DNA of 64,000 bases from an uncultured Prevotellaceae bacterium. GTDB lineage: Bacteria > Bacteroidota > Bacteroidia > Bacteroidales > Bacteroidaceae. Below, in pieces: positions 52,489 to 60,311 of this stretch. Made by a program: the position numbers and the translations under genes. The notes beneath the pieces were generated by a model. It did not search any database. It saw only the letters and a program-made list of their open reading frames with translations, and was not told where the DNA came from. The stretch spans positions 62,001 to 126,000 of the forward strand of contig OMXX01000001.1 of assembly GCA_900315105.1 (NCBI GenBank), given 5' to 3'. The stretch's first letter is position 1. Each line of letters begins with the position of its first letter.

Positions 52489-54255
52489 TTATGCGTTAAT
52501 AATTTTGTTCATAACTCTCTCCATCTCCACATAAGGTATCTGATGACAACCCGATGTTAAGATGTCATTCTCATAAGATGAAATCGTATATTTACCGCTA
52601 CTCAGTGTGTTAATCTCACATGATTTGAAAGACGATGGATCATTGTGCCATTTCTGAACAATCTTCCACATCTTCTTGCATTTCTCCACAGGAATACTGA
52701 TGTGCTTACTTGTCTCAATAGCATTACCACTCAGACTGAGACGTAGCAATACATTACCGCCAAAGAAGAAGTCTGCATCGTTATTGCTTTTATCCTCAGC
52801 AGTGCCAATTTCCATGAAATGATTGCGCCACAAGTCTCGACATCCTTCCAGTCCACGAGAAAGACATTCATTAATCTGTTCCTGCTTTATCTTCTGTCTG
52901 TACTCGATTTCACGCTTTCTTTCTTCCTCACGCTTGATTCTTGCAATCTCCTCAGCACGTATTCTTGCCTCACGATCAGCAAAATACTTTTCTTGGCGCT
53001 TAATGAAATCCGCACATAATGCGTACTCATCTTCAGTAGTATTCTCTACGAGGAAATCATCATCAACATACCGAACACCATAATAATGGCTTGATGTTTC
53101 ATTTGTATGTGCATTGATATTGCTCATTATCTCCATTGCCTTGAGATTATTTGCTACCTCACTACATTTGGCATAGAAGTTTACAAGCCACTCATTCTTA
53201 TCCTTCGCATGTCTGAAATCTGTATAATCAAATTTTACATGATCATCACACCAATACACCCTTGTATATCCCTTATATCTGAGGTTGTATTCTTCACCTG
53301 TAAACATGTTACGGACTACAAAAGGATTTCTCAGGGATTTGTCCCAAACTGAATGTTGCTGAGCATCACATCCAGTCACCCACTTGAAGGCATTACACTC
53401 ATTCTTGTAACGCTTGTCTTCCACCGCTTTTCGATTCTTTTCACTCTCCTGATAAACAAGTGCATTGAAGTGTAAGTCAAGTCGTTCCTTTGCTGAGAGC
53501 TTGCGAATGTCTCCAGCCTTGAATGGGGTAGGCATATACTTTGTCCCCCATTCTGACTCATAAGGAGATTGAATACCAATGCGATGGGCAAGCATGGTTA
53601 TCTGCATTCTCTTCATTTCAGCCTTACGGAACCTCTCAGAATAAGCCATATAAGTTTTGAATGTGCCTACTCCGAACAGATAATCAACAAGAGTCTCTAC
53701 GTCACGCTCACCATTATAGAGCCTTACTGCAAGGTCTGCGTAGTACTCATGTCTGGGAAGCCACTTGATATACTTCTCAATTGTAGTGTCTTTGTAGAGA
53801 CTACAAAGCTCCTCAACATACCTCCAAGCTGAGAAATCTACATTCTCCAGACCTTTACATTTGCCTCCATTGATGGCAGCAAGCTGATCATAAATACGTC
53901 CAATATAATGATTAATCATCACCATGCGATGCTCAAACTTAAAGTCTGAATCCTTATTAGCGTACTTACCAATAAGATTACAATGACTCCAGTTATATCC
54001 ATCACCAAGGTCAAGAGGAAATACATGGACATCTCCTGGGAATACTCCGCTATACAACTTATGCTTGTTTGAAGATTTACTTGTGCTACCATCAAAGATA
54101 GCGACAACTTTTTTCTCCACATCAAGCCACTGGCCGAACACTGTATAGTATGAGTAATAACATCTACCCTCATAACTTACATTGCCAGCCTTGATACTTC
54201 CATTCTTTCCTTCAAGTCGGTTAGCAAATCTATGCTTAATATCATCTCTATTCAT
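52489..54255 (-). CDS. Large phage protein of unknown function
   Basis: A 588-aa protein. The N-terminal part has VEKKVVAIFDGSTSKSS and VHVFPLDLGDGYNW; the middle is helical; a long basic coiled coil lies around residues 430-480 (REARIRAEEIARIKREEERK); the end is beta-rich (LLRLSLSGNAIETSKHISIP). I recognise no family. It is the largest unassigned gene of the region. Confidence 0.7.
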   Translation of the reverse strand: MNRDDIKHRFANRLEGKNGSIKAGNVSYEGRCYYSYYTVFGQWLDVEKKVVAIFDGSTSKSSNKHKLYSGVFPGDVHVFPLDLGDGYNWSHCNLIGKYANKDSDFKFEHRMVMINHYIGRIYDQLAAINGGKCKGLENVDFSAWRYVEELCSLYKDTTIEKYIKWLPRHEYYADLAVRLYNGERDVETLVDYLFGVGTFKTYMAYSERFRKAEMKRMQITMLAHRIGIQSPYESEWGTKYMPTPFKAGDIRKLSAKERLDLHFNALVYQESEKNRKAVEDKRYKNECNAFKWVTGCDAQQHSVWDKSLRNPFVVRNMFTGEEYNLRYKGYTRVYWCDDHVKFDYTDFRHAKDKNEWLVNFYAKCSEVANNLKAMEIMSNINAHTNETSSHYYGVRYVDDDFLVENTTEDEYALCADFIKRQEKYFADREARIRAEEIARIKREEERKREIEYRQKIKQEQINECLSRGLEGCRDLWRNHFMEIGTAEDKSNNDADFFFGGNVLLRLSLSGNAIETSKHISIPVEKCKKMWKIVQKWHNDPSSFKSCEINTLSSGKYTISSYENDILTSGCHQIPYVEMERVMNKIINA

Positions 54256-54280
54256 AGTTTTATCTTTTTATTTGTTAGTA

Positions 54281-54634
54281 CTACTTTATCTTGTTTATTT
54301 TCTTATATGCTTGATATAACTTGCCGAGCGTGGACCACTTAACGTCAGTTCCGTTGCGTTTCAAAACATCTCCGTCTAAAACGTAAATATCTTTTACAGT
54401 TGTGCTGTATTCTCCTTTGCGAGACACAACAAACTTGTCCAATTTCTTGCGTGTTATGTGATCGGTGATTACGTCAATGCAAATTTGTCTTGTGTATTTT
54501 TCGAGAATAGATCTTTGTCTATTATCTACTGCAAGGTCTTTCATGCAATCAATGATTGCGGGGACATCCTGCATTCTTACCGCATCTTCGAGACGCTTAA
54601 TAAGGGCAATAATTCTATTGTATATTTCATCCAT
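54281..54634 (-). CDS. Hypothetical phage protein
   Basis: A 117-aa helical protein with a C-terminal beta segment (YSTTVKDIYVLDGDVLKRNG). Confidence 0.65.
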   Translation of the reverse strand: MDEIYNRIIALIKRLEDAVRMQDVPAIIDCMKDLAVDNRQRSILEKYTRQICIDVITDHITRKKLDKFVVSRKGEYSTTVKDIYVLDGDVLKRNGTDVKWSTLGKLYQAYKKINKIK

Positions 54635-54683
54635 ATTTTTATATGTTTAATTGTCGGTTATTTTTTCAGTTCTGAAAGGGTGG

Positions 54684-54712
54684 GGTAGAGTCTTACAACT
54701 CCACCCCTATCA
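54684..54712. terminator. Hairpin between leftward genes
   Basis: GGGGTAGAGT pairs with ACTCCACCCC with a G-T pair; no clear T-run on the minus strand. Confidence 0.5.
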
Positions 54713-54728
54713 AACAAAACAATTACGA

Positions 54729-55070
54729 TTAATCCTTAACTGCGTAACGAACCATGTCATCAGCTATCTCTATTGTCTGTCCCATTTCAAGCTTTGTAAT
54801 GGCTATGTCATAGTCAATACAATCATCAGATGGAACAACATTAAGCATGACGATATTCTCATCATTCACCCATATTCTCCCTACATTTACATACTGAAGA
54901 ATACCTCCAAGTGTGGCACTTACACAGGGTTCATACCCCTTTTGCCACTCATACTTACCACCGACACTATCAAGCACCTCTCTCAAGAGGTTTCTTGATT
55001 TTTCCTCAAGCTCCTTCTGAGCTATCTGAATGTCAGTTACTTCGCAAATAAAATCACATTGCTTACTCAT
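54729..55070 (-). CDS. Hypothetical phage protein
   Basis: A 113-aa protein with a helical start and a beta-rich middle (VGRIWVNDENIVMLNVVPS). No family recognised. Confidence 0.65.
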   Translation of the reverse strand: MSKQCDFICEVTDIQIAQKELEEKSRNLLREVLDSVGGKYEWQKGYEPCVSATLGGILQYVNVGRIWVNDENIVMLNVVPSDDCIDYDIAITKLEMGQTIEIADDMVRYAVKD

Positions 55071-55093
55071 ATATTTTAGTTTTTAGTTGTTAG

Positions 55094-56119
55094 TTACATT
55101 ATTGCTTTCTCCATATTCATCAGAACATCTCCTGGAATGTCTCTTACATTTACATCTTCGCAAAAACAATCCACCCATCCGAGACTGCTGTCACACTTTC
55201 TAATAACGGTCTGTCCGAATATATCATCCGTTACCTTAAAACAGTGAGGATGCCCGATGAATATCTTGCCTTTCAGCTTATCTATGTTGGTTTTTACTTT
55301 TTCGAGACGTTCCTCATACTCCTCTTCACGTCTTGCAATATATGAATCAATATTGTTCTTGGCCTCGGAAATCATGTAGTCAATTTCCTCATATCCATAA
55401 TATCCCCAGCATGAATCAATCTGATCATCTTCCTCATCCTCAACAACCCAGCCATAGACATCGCCCCACAACCATGCTCCAATATACTTAGAACCAGCAT
55501 CCATAGCTTCTTTTGCCACTTCCTTCCAGTCCTTTTCTTTCTCTACGCATAGGTTCTTGTCAGCCATTTTTTTGGTCATGAAGGCAATACCCTTAACATA
55601 GTCACCCTGACAATATCCAGTAGAAGACCACTCATAAATAGCTATGTTATCAGCACACTTGTCAAGAATATCAATAAGTTCATCCCTATCCCTACTCTCA
55701 AGCATCTCCCAAAGATAATCGCCACTCTTGTATTCATCTGAAGTACAGGTGAATACCTCAATATATTTTTTACGATACTCGCTCCACTCCTCAAATACCC
55801 ATCTTCTGAGACTACGGTCATAATAAAGTTTCACATTTGAAATTTCATTCTTGAAATATTTATATACCTTGTCAAGATTGGCATTGTTATTTATGAGGTT
55901 CATTATGGCATCATCAAGAGAATGGTTGTTGTCTCCATATTTACCATACACTTGCTTCCAATGACAATCATCACTCAGTCTGTGTACATCTGAATATTCC
56001 CACAGAAAAGCCCCACACATATCCCAACATTTAGTAGGGCAGTCTGGGTAATCCTCATACATGATTTTGATAGAGTAGCCTTTGTAAGACTCCTCTTTGT
56101 AAATTCTTTCTTCACTCAT
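55094..56119 (-). CDS. Unknown protein downstream of RNA array A
   Basis: A 341-aa protein. It contains IAIYEWSSTGYCQGDYVKGIAF and YIGAWLWGDVYGWVVEDEED..DSCWGYYG, segments that recur in plasmid and phage proteins of unknown role, and a helical segment RREEEYEERLEKVKTNIDKL. It begins about 30 bases after the last unit of array A and so may share its transcript. Confidence 0.7.
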   Translation of the reverse strand: MSEERIYKEESYKGYSIKIMYEDYPDCPTKCWDMCGAFLWEYSDVHRLSDDCHWKQVYGKYGDNNHSLDDAIMNLINNNANLDKVYKYFKNEISNVKLYYDRSLRRWVFEEWSEYRKKYIEVFTCTSDEYKSGDYLWEMLESRDRDELIDILDKCADNIAIYEWSSTGYCQGDYVKGIAFMTKKMADKNLCVEKEKDWKEVAKEAMDAGSKYIGAWLWGDVYGWVVEDEEDDQIDSCWGYYGYEEIDYMISEAKNNIDSYIARREEEYEERLEKVKTNIDKLKGKIFIGHPHCFKVTDDIFGQTVIRKCDSSLGWVDCFCEDVNVRDIPGDVLMNMEKAIM

Positions 56120-56152
56120 AGTTGTTAATTGTTTGTTTGATTGATAAATGAT

Positions 56153-56289
56153 AATCTGATTACTGATTAGTGTCTCACTGTATCAAACAGATTTCACCAT
56201 CTGACTCTGCGGCGTTATACGGGCTTATTGTAGCCAGTGAAACGCCGCACTCTCAGATGATATAATAAATATCATCAGTCCATCAGATT
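56153..56289 (-). ncRNA. Structured RNA unit A1
   Basis: Plus-strand coordinates. Basal stem AATCTGAT/ATCAGATT, then ACTGAT/ATCAGT, with TCC opposite one T. The conserved segment is at 56,176-56,194. The hairpin is CATCTGA/TCAGATG, GCGGCGTT/AACGCCGC and GGCT/AGCC. Strand inferred from neighbours. Confidence 0.8.
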
Positions 56290-56306
56290 TATTTGACTCA
56301 GTTATT

Positions 56307-56431
56307 CAATTATTGGCTGGATTTTGCTTTAGTTGTCAGATTTCCAAGCTGGAGAATGAACCTGCCTTATGGCATGATAAGGCTTGAGGCAGGTTCCTTT
56401 ATCCAGCTTGATAAAGATTGCCAATCCATTG
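56307..56431 (-). ncRNA. Structured RNA unit A2
   Basis: Basal stem CAAT/ATTG and ATTGGC/GCCAAT with CC bulged. The conserved segment is at 56,325-56,343. The hairpin is CAAGCTGG/CCAGCTTG then GAACCTGCC/GGCAGGTTC and CCTTAT/ATAAGG. Confidence 0.8.
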
Positions 56432-56440
56432 TTTTTAGTC

Positions 56441-56577
56441 CGATTATTGATTGGTGTCTTGCTTTAAGATTATGATTTAAGGAGATCAGAAGCACCTGTT
56501 CGCTTCAGGTGGAATATCCCCTGAAGTCGCACAGGTATCTTGTGATCTGCTTATAAAACTGTCATATCAATCCATCG
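56441..56577 (-). ncRNA. Structured RNA unit A3
   Basis: Basal stem CGAT/ATCG and TTGAT/ATCAA with TCC against TA. The conserved segment is at 56,460-56,478 (diverged). The hairpin is GATCA/TGATC, ACCTGT/ACAGGT and CTTCAGG/CCTGAAG. It begins about 25 bases after the preceding gene's stop. Confidence 0.8.
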
Positions 56578-56602
56578 AACTGAAACTGACTGCTTGCTCA
56601 GT

Positions 56603-57706
56603 TTAGGCTCTTCTTGCTCTCTTTGCCTCAGCCCACTCAGCCATCTTCTTGTCAGGATCAATGTCGTTGTCATCAAGGAACTTCTTCAGCAACCCGAAGA
56701 GCCTCCACCCCTCTTCCTTGTACTCCTCAGCCTTAACATAGAGATACTTGATTGAATCTTCCTTACTCAGCTTGCGGCCATTGTCATCCCAAAGGAAGCA
56801 GCCTGAGAAGAGGATGAAATTCTCCATAGTGAAGAATGCTCCAGTGAACTTGTAGGAATTGATAAAGGCAGCGCTCATCTTCTCGTCCCATCTTGGCTGA
56901 TACTTCTTCACCAGCTTGTAGAACTCCGCAGCAGCCTTATATAGTCCTTGGGCATCGGTCTGCTTCTTGATATTTGCATGAGCCAAAAGCATCGGCCTCA
57001 TAACCTTGCTGTTGATTTCGTCACAGAAGACATTATTGCCGCGAATCTTTTTGTACTCCCTTCCCTTGCACTTGTGAACCTCAACGTCCTTGATATACTC
57101 AGAAAGAGATGTAATGAAATCCTTAGCCATCTCAGCCACCGTAATCTTGTTATAGCCTCTGTTGTACTTGATATAGTTCTCCATATCAAGCCTTGCCAAC
57201 TTAGCCTGGACACGAAGCTCCTCAACAGCGACCTTCCATGAATACATATAACCATGAGCTTGTATTCTGGCAGTAAAGTCGTAGTTGTACCTCTCATAGT
57301 AGTTGTTCTTGCTCATCATGTGCATGATCTGAGAGGCAATCCATCTGCGGAACAACCTACGCTCAGGGATAGCACCGTACTCAATGATAGCCTTGAAGAT
57401 AGGATCGTCATCTGCTACTGGCTGAATGACTCCGTTCTCAAGCCTTACCACTGTATCACCACCATTTGCCCCATTCATGGCAAACAGATTGTCCACGTTC
57501 ACACCAGCAGCCTTCAGAGCTGCAATCTTCTCACTTGCTGTCTTCTTCATCTTGTTTGGTTTGTTACTTGTTTCTGCGGCTGGAAGGATGATTGTTCCCA
57601 TTCCAGAGTCCTTGCCGATACACATTCCTGCTGCAAAATGCTCATGCTCAGGGATTGCGATTTCAGCTCCACAGTTAGGACACACCACTTTTGTCTCGTT
57701 CTTCAT
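56603..57706 (-). CDS. Zinc-ribbon protein between the two RNA arrays
   Basis: A 367-aa protein. The N-terminal ribbon KVVCPNCGAEIAIPEHEHFAAG is followed by a linker with KMKKTASEKIAALKAAGVNV, then a largely helical body (RRLFRRWIASQIMHMM, VEELRVQAKLARLDM) and a basic tail EAKRARRA. No family recognised. Its position between the arrays makes it a candidate partner of the RT, though such proteins also occur generally in Bacteroidales phages. Confidence 0.75.
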   Translation of the reverse strand: MKNETKVVCPNCGAEIAIPEHEHFAAGMCIGKDSGMGTIILPAAETSNKPNKMKKTASEKIAALKAAGVNVDNLFAMNGANGGDTVVRLENGVIQPVADDDPIFKAIIEYGAIPERRLFRRWIASQIMHMMSKNNYYERYNYDFTARIQAHGYMYSWKVAVEELRVQAKLARLDMENYIKYNRGYNKITVAEMAKDFITSLSEYIKDVEVHKCKGREYKKIRGNNVFCDEINSKVMRPMLLAHANIKKQTDAQGLYKAAAEFYKLVKKYQPRWDEKMSAAFINSYKFTGAFFTMENFILFSGCFLWDDNGRKLSKEDSIKYLYVKAEEYKEEGWRLFGLLKKFLDDNDIDPDKKMAEWAEAKRARRA

Positions 57707-57733
57707 AATTGCTTTGTTTTTTAAGTTAATTGA

Positions 57734-58210
57734 TTATTGTTGTCTCGTAACCCATTCCTTCAGGATTACTAAATCTTTGTCTTCTTCACTCTGCCAGAAC
57801 CACTTGCCCATATCCCACTCATCCCAGTATTTATCAAAAACTCCTGTGACAGCGTAATATAGAACAGTAAATTCAAGACAGGCTTGCGCTTTGTCTCTCG
57901 GAATACCGAAAAGCATATCTTCTTCTGACAGTTCATGCTCCTTCAGTGCCTTGAAATAGTTTTTTCTCCTACTATTTGTCCGTTCTGAGGGGATGGAATA
58001 CTTGTAATATGAGTAGGCTTCGTTGATATGCTTCAAGACTTGCTCCTTTGTTATCTCGCAATCTTCATAGCATCCCAACTCACCCTCATACTTGCCATTA
58101 TCCACCAACTTCTTGCCGTTGATTGTCAATGTTCTGTCTTTCAGTGAGATATGCCATTTTACTCCCGTAGAAGCTGCATCCCATACTTGCTCAAAGATTG
58201 ATTTTTCCAT
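57734..58210 (-). CDS. Unknown protein directly downstream of array B
   Basis: A 158-aa protein. YYKYSIPSERTNSRRKNYFKAL, EDMLFGIPRDKAQACLEFTVLYYAV and KWFWQSEEDKDLVILKEWV form a pattern I recall from many Bacteroidales mobile elements, without known function. It starts 16 bases after unit B1. Confidence 0.7.
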   Translation of the reverse strand: MEKSIFEQVWDAASTGVKWHISLKDRTLTINGKKLVDNGKYEGELGCYEDCEITKEQVLKHINEAYSYYKYSIPSERTNSRRKNYFKALKEHELSEEDMLFGIPRDKAQACLEFTVLYYAVTGVFDKYWDEWDMGKWFWQSEEDKDLVILKEWVTRQQ

Positions 58211-58226
58211 TTTATTTCAAAATTAA

Positions 58227-58359
58227 GGACACTCATAGTCTTGGCTGAGGCTTTATTTATCAGATCTTACCCTGGTGCATTGAAGGTTCCAGTGTATTTC
58301 ACACTGGCCCCTTCCAATTGAGGAAACCAGGGGTGTGAATCCTATGACTCCTTGTGTCC
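58227..58359 (-). ncRNA. Structured RNA unit B1
   Basis: Basal stem GGACAC/GTGTCC and TCATAG/CTATGA with CTCCTT bulged on one side. The conserved segment is at 58,249-58,267. The hairpin is CCCTGGT/ACCAGGG, GAAGG/CCTTC and CCAGTGT/ACACTGG with ATTTC loop. Confidence 0.85.
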
Positions 58360-58373
58360 GTTTACCATTCAGC

Positions 58374-58508
58374 TATGGCTCTGTATTGTCAGGTAGATTT
58401 AACTATATTTGATAGATTTAGACTGTATTATCCAGACTTAGAAGGATGTATTCACATACTCTTGAGTCTGGTATCACACAGTCTGTTAAACATATTGCTG
58501 ACTCCATA
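58374..58508 (-). ncRNA. Structured RNA unit B2
   Basis: Basal stem TATGG/CCATA and GTCAG/CTGAC. The conserved segment is at 58,401-58,419. The hairpin is AGACTGT/ACAGTCT, CCAGACT/AGTCTGG and GTAT/ATAC; TTTAAC/GTTAAA could extend it and cover part of the conserved segment. Confidence 0.8.
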
Positions 58509-58510
58509 CG

Positions 58511-58647
58511 TTTTTGTATTGCTGGGTAGGCTTTTACTTTACTTACTTGATTTCATTGGATATTTCTCAGATGCTCATCTCGTATTAATGAGATGAGCAT
58601 CAGATTACAATATGTAATGAATAAATGCACCCAACTCCATACTAAAA
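58511..58647 (-). ncRNA. Structured RNA unit B3
   Basis: Basal stem TTTTTGTAT/ATACTAAAA and TGGGT/ACCCA with ACTCC bulged. The conserved segment (diverged) is at 58,535-58,553. The hairpin is a perfect GATGCTCATCTC/GAGATGAGCATC on an AT-rich stem. Confidence 0.8.
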
Positions 58648-58810
58648 TGACTCTCAAAACATTGGCTAAAGCTTTATCAATCAGATCTCTCCAGCTTACA
58701 AGATGACTTTCTTAGAGGCTGGCCTGCTCCGCGTCTTTGACGCGGGTGGCCGTCATCTGAAGAAGTCATATTTGAAGCGGGATTGTGAATGTCTTGTTTC
58801 TTGAGTCATT
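58646..58810 (-). ncRNA. Structured RNA unit B4 (RT-proximal)
   Basis: Basal stem AATGACTC/GAGTCATT and ACATT/AATGT. The conserved segment is at 58,670-58,688. The hairpin is ATGACTTTCTT/AAGAAGTCAT, GGCC/GGCC and CGCGTC/GACGCG. It shares ATTCACA with B1 beside the hairpin. The internal loop differs from the other units. A GGCTAAA/TTTAGCT pairing with DNA just outside is an alternative. Confidence 0.8.
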
Positions 58811-58831
58811 ACGTTTAGCTCCGTCCATTCA

Positions 58832-60091
58832 TCAGAGCATGGCAACCAAGGCATTATATACAGCTCTTCTCGTCAGTAATGCTTTCTGCATACATACCAA
58901 CGTCAGATAACCTTCAATTTTCTCCTCAGTCTTTGCTCTGTTCGCCTTGACATTCTTTCCCTTGCCTCGGACAATACATCGTTTGAGGTCAGGCACATAG
59001 CCCAGTCCACCAATCTTATGGCGGTCAGTCTTACATCCTCTCAGTCTGTCCATGACGAAGTTATTCAATGTCATCAGGTCATCAGCCACATTCACCACTC
59101 TCAGAACTGAAGTAGCCCATGAGTATTCGCCTTTGTAGAGAAACCTGTTCACTTTGTTTATGGCAGACTCATAGCTCACTCCATGCTTGGTGCGCTCCTC
59201 AATCTCTTTCTGAAACTTCTTCAGCCTTGTCTTGCTCAGGGTTCGCTCACCCCCTCTTATTGAAAAGCCAAGGAACTTGAACCACTTGTCCTTTCTGATT
59301 TCCTCAACTTTCTTCGGATTGAGTTTCATGTCCATATTCTGAAGCATACTACTCAGCACACCCATAGCCTTTTTGTAGCTCTTACCGATGTAGAGGATGT
59401 CATCAGAATACCTGATATACATTCCATTGTCTCGGTCTGCAACAAGAGTGATTGCCGTATCAATATGTCTCAGAACCACGTCAGCCAGCCACGCCGCAAC
59501 CGCACAGCCTTGCTTCAGTGATTGGTAATTGCTCTTTAGAACTCCATCCAAATCAAAGTACCAGTCAGAGTGATAATAACTCCTGAGAACATCAATCACT
59601 TTCGACTTGCCCCATTTGTCCTCCACCTTGTCAAAGGCATTGTCAATAAACTCCAAGGGAACAGAATCAAAATACTTGCTCAGGTCAGCCTTGAAGCCAA
59701 TCACCTCGCCCTCAGCCTCCGCAATAGTCTTGCTGATACCGATTACCACGTCACCACATCCAGTTCCAGTCAGATAGCTCTTGCAATTCTTATGCACCAT
59801 CTCTGGCATCAGCTCGAAAAGCAAGTCATTTGCAATACTGAGGAAGATACGGTCAATAGGCTCATTCACATAGACCGTCCTAAACTCACCCTTCTCCTCC
59901 TTTGGTATCTGAGCAGTATGGGGTGGGGTAATGGTGTATGTTCCATTCTTCACAGCCTGATAGAGCCTTACTCTCGTAGCCTCTTTGGTCAGTTGATAAA
60001 GGTCAGCCTTGCGAATGTCCTTGTCCACTCCTTTGGCTAACGCATACCTCCAGCGCTCTGGCTCCATGAATTTTTGCAGAATTACGTCCAT
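58832..60091 (-). CDS. Reverse transcriptase associated with RNA arrays
   Basis: A 419-aa RNA-directed DNA polymerase with a complete palm: motif A FKADLSKYFDSV (Asp136), motif B-like QGCAVAAWLADVVL (194-207), catalytic YSDD (228-231), NPKKVEEI and KFLGFSIRGG (272-281), then a thumb and a basic C-terminal domain (GGLGYVPDLKRCIVRGKGKN). No endonuclease, maturase, protease, RNase H or primase domain is fused. The retron VTG motif and a DGR variable repeat or accessory protein are absent. Four structured RNA units follow its stop, and three more after two genes. The start overlaps the preceding gene by 89 bases. Confidence 0.95.
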   Translation of the reverse strand: MDVILQKFMEPERWRYALAKGVDKDIRKADLYQLTKEATRVRLYQAVKNGTYTITPPHTAQIPKEEKGEFRTVYVNEPIDRIFLSIANDLLFELMPEMVHKNCKSYLTGTGCGDVVIGISKTIAEAEGEVIGFKADLSKYFDSVPLEFIDNAFDKVEDKWGKSKVIDVLRSYYHSDWYFDLDGVLKSNYQSLKQGCAVAAWLADVVLRHIDTAITLVADRDNGMYIRYSDDILYIGKSYKKAMGVLSSMLQNMDMKLNPKKVEEIRKDKWFKFLGFSIRGGERTLSKTRLKKFQKEIEERTKHGVSYESAINKVNRFLYKGEYSWATSVLRVVNVADDLMTLNNFVMDRLRGCKTDRHKIGGLGYVPDLKRCIVRGKGKNVKANRAKTEEKIEGYLTLVCMQKALLTRRAVYNALVAML

Positions 60092-60311
60092 CTAAGTTCT
60101 TTTTTATTTTCTTTATCTCCCAGTTATGAATGGTCAGCATGTCATCCTGGTCGGGATTTGCACCAGGATACGGCCATTTACACACCCACTCAGGCGGCTC
60201 TTTCTTCTGTTTCTTGAAGTATGCCTCCTGAGCTTCCTTGACTTCTTTACATTTGTACCAGTCAGCACATTTACTGCCAATACACTCTGTTGTCTCTATC
60301 TGATTTGTCAT
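60003..60311 (-). CDS. Small Cys-rich protein overlapping the RT start
   Basis: A 102-aa protein starting MTNQIETTECIGSKCADWYK after GGAGGAATT. CIGSKCADWYKCKE and PEWVCKWPYPG suggest metal binding. Its last 89 bases lie inside the RT gene in another frame, pointing to translational coupling. Confidence 0.65.
   Translation of the reverse strand: MTNQIETTECIGSKCADWYKCKEVKEAQEAYFKKQKKEPPEWVCKWPYPGANPDQDDMLTIHNWEIKKIKKNLDGRNSAKIHGARALEVCVSQRSGQGHSQG

Larger units (their letters stand above)
56153..56577 (-). repeat. Array A: three tandem structured RNA units
   Basis: Non-coding stretch between two leftward genes, filled by units A1-A3 separated by 9-17 bases. Each unit has a basal two-part stem with a GGA-containing internal loop, a large unit-specific hairpin and the conserved segment ARATCTGATnnATAAAGY (relaxed in A3). 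Shares this layout with array B. Confidence 0.8.
58227..58810 (-). repeat. Array B: four tandem structured RNA units downstream of the RT
   Basis: Non-coding stretch filled by units B1-B4, with almost no spacer between B2, B3 and B4. B4 ends 21 bases from the RT stop codon. All four carry the conserved 19-nt segment and a unit-specific hairpin. Confidence 0.85.

Noticed and set aside
56153..58810. CRISPR array
   Set aside because: The repeated parts are not identical, spacing is 125-165 bases with internal pairing, and no cas gene is present.
58227..60091. Diversity-generating retroelement
   Set aside because: No near-identical template/variable repeat pair with adenine-specific changes, no accessory Avd-like gene and no C-type lectin target in the window. 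A distant variable repeat cannot be excluded.
58227..60091. Classical retron
   Set aside because: The RT lacks the VTG motif and there are seven units rather than one msr-msd. The basal stem resembles a1/a2 pairing only in general design.
58227..60091. Group II intron
   Set aside because: No maturase or HNH domain and no domain V-like GAAA-bearing hairpin was seen near the RT.
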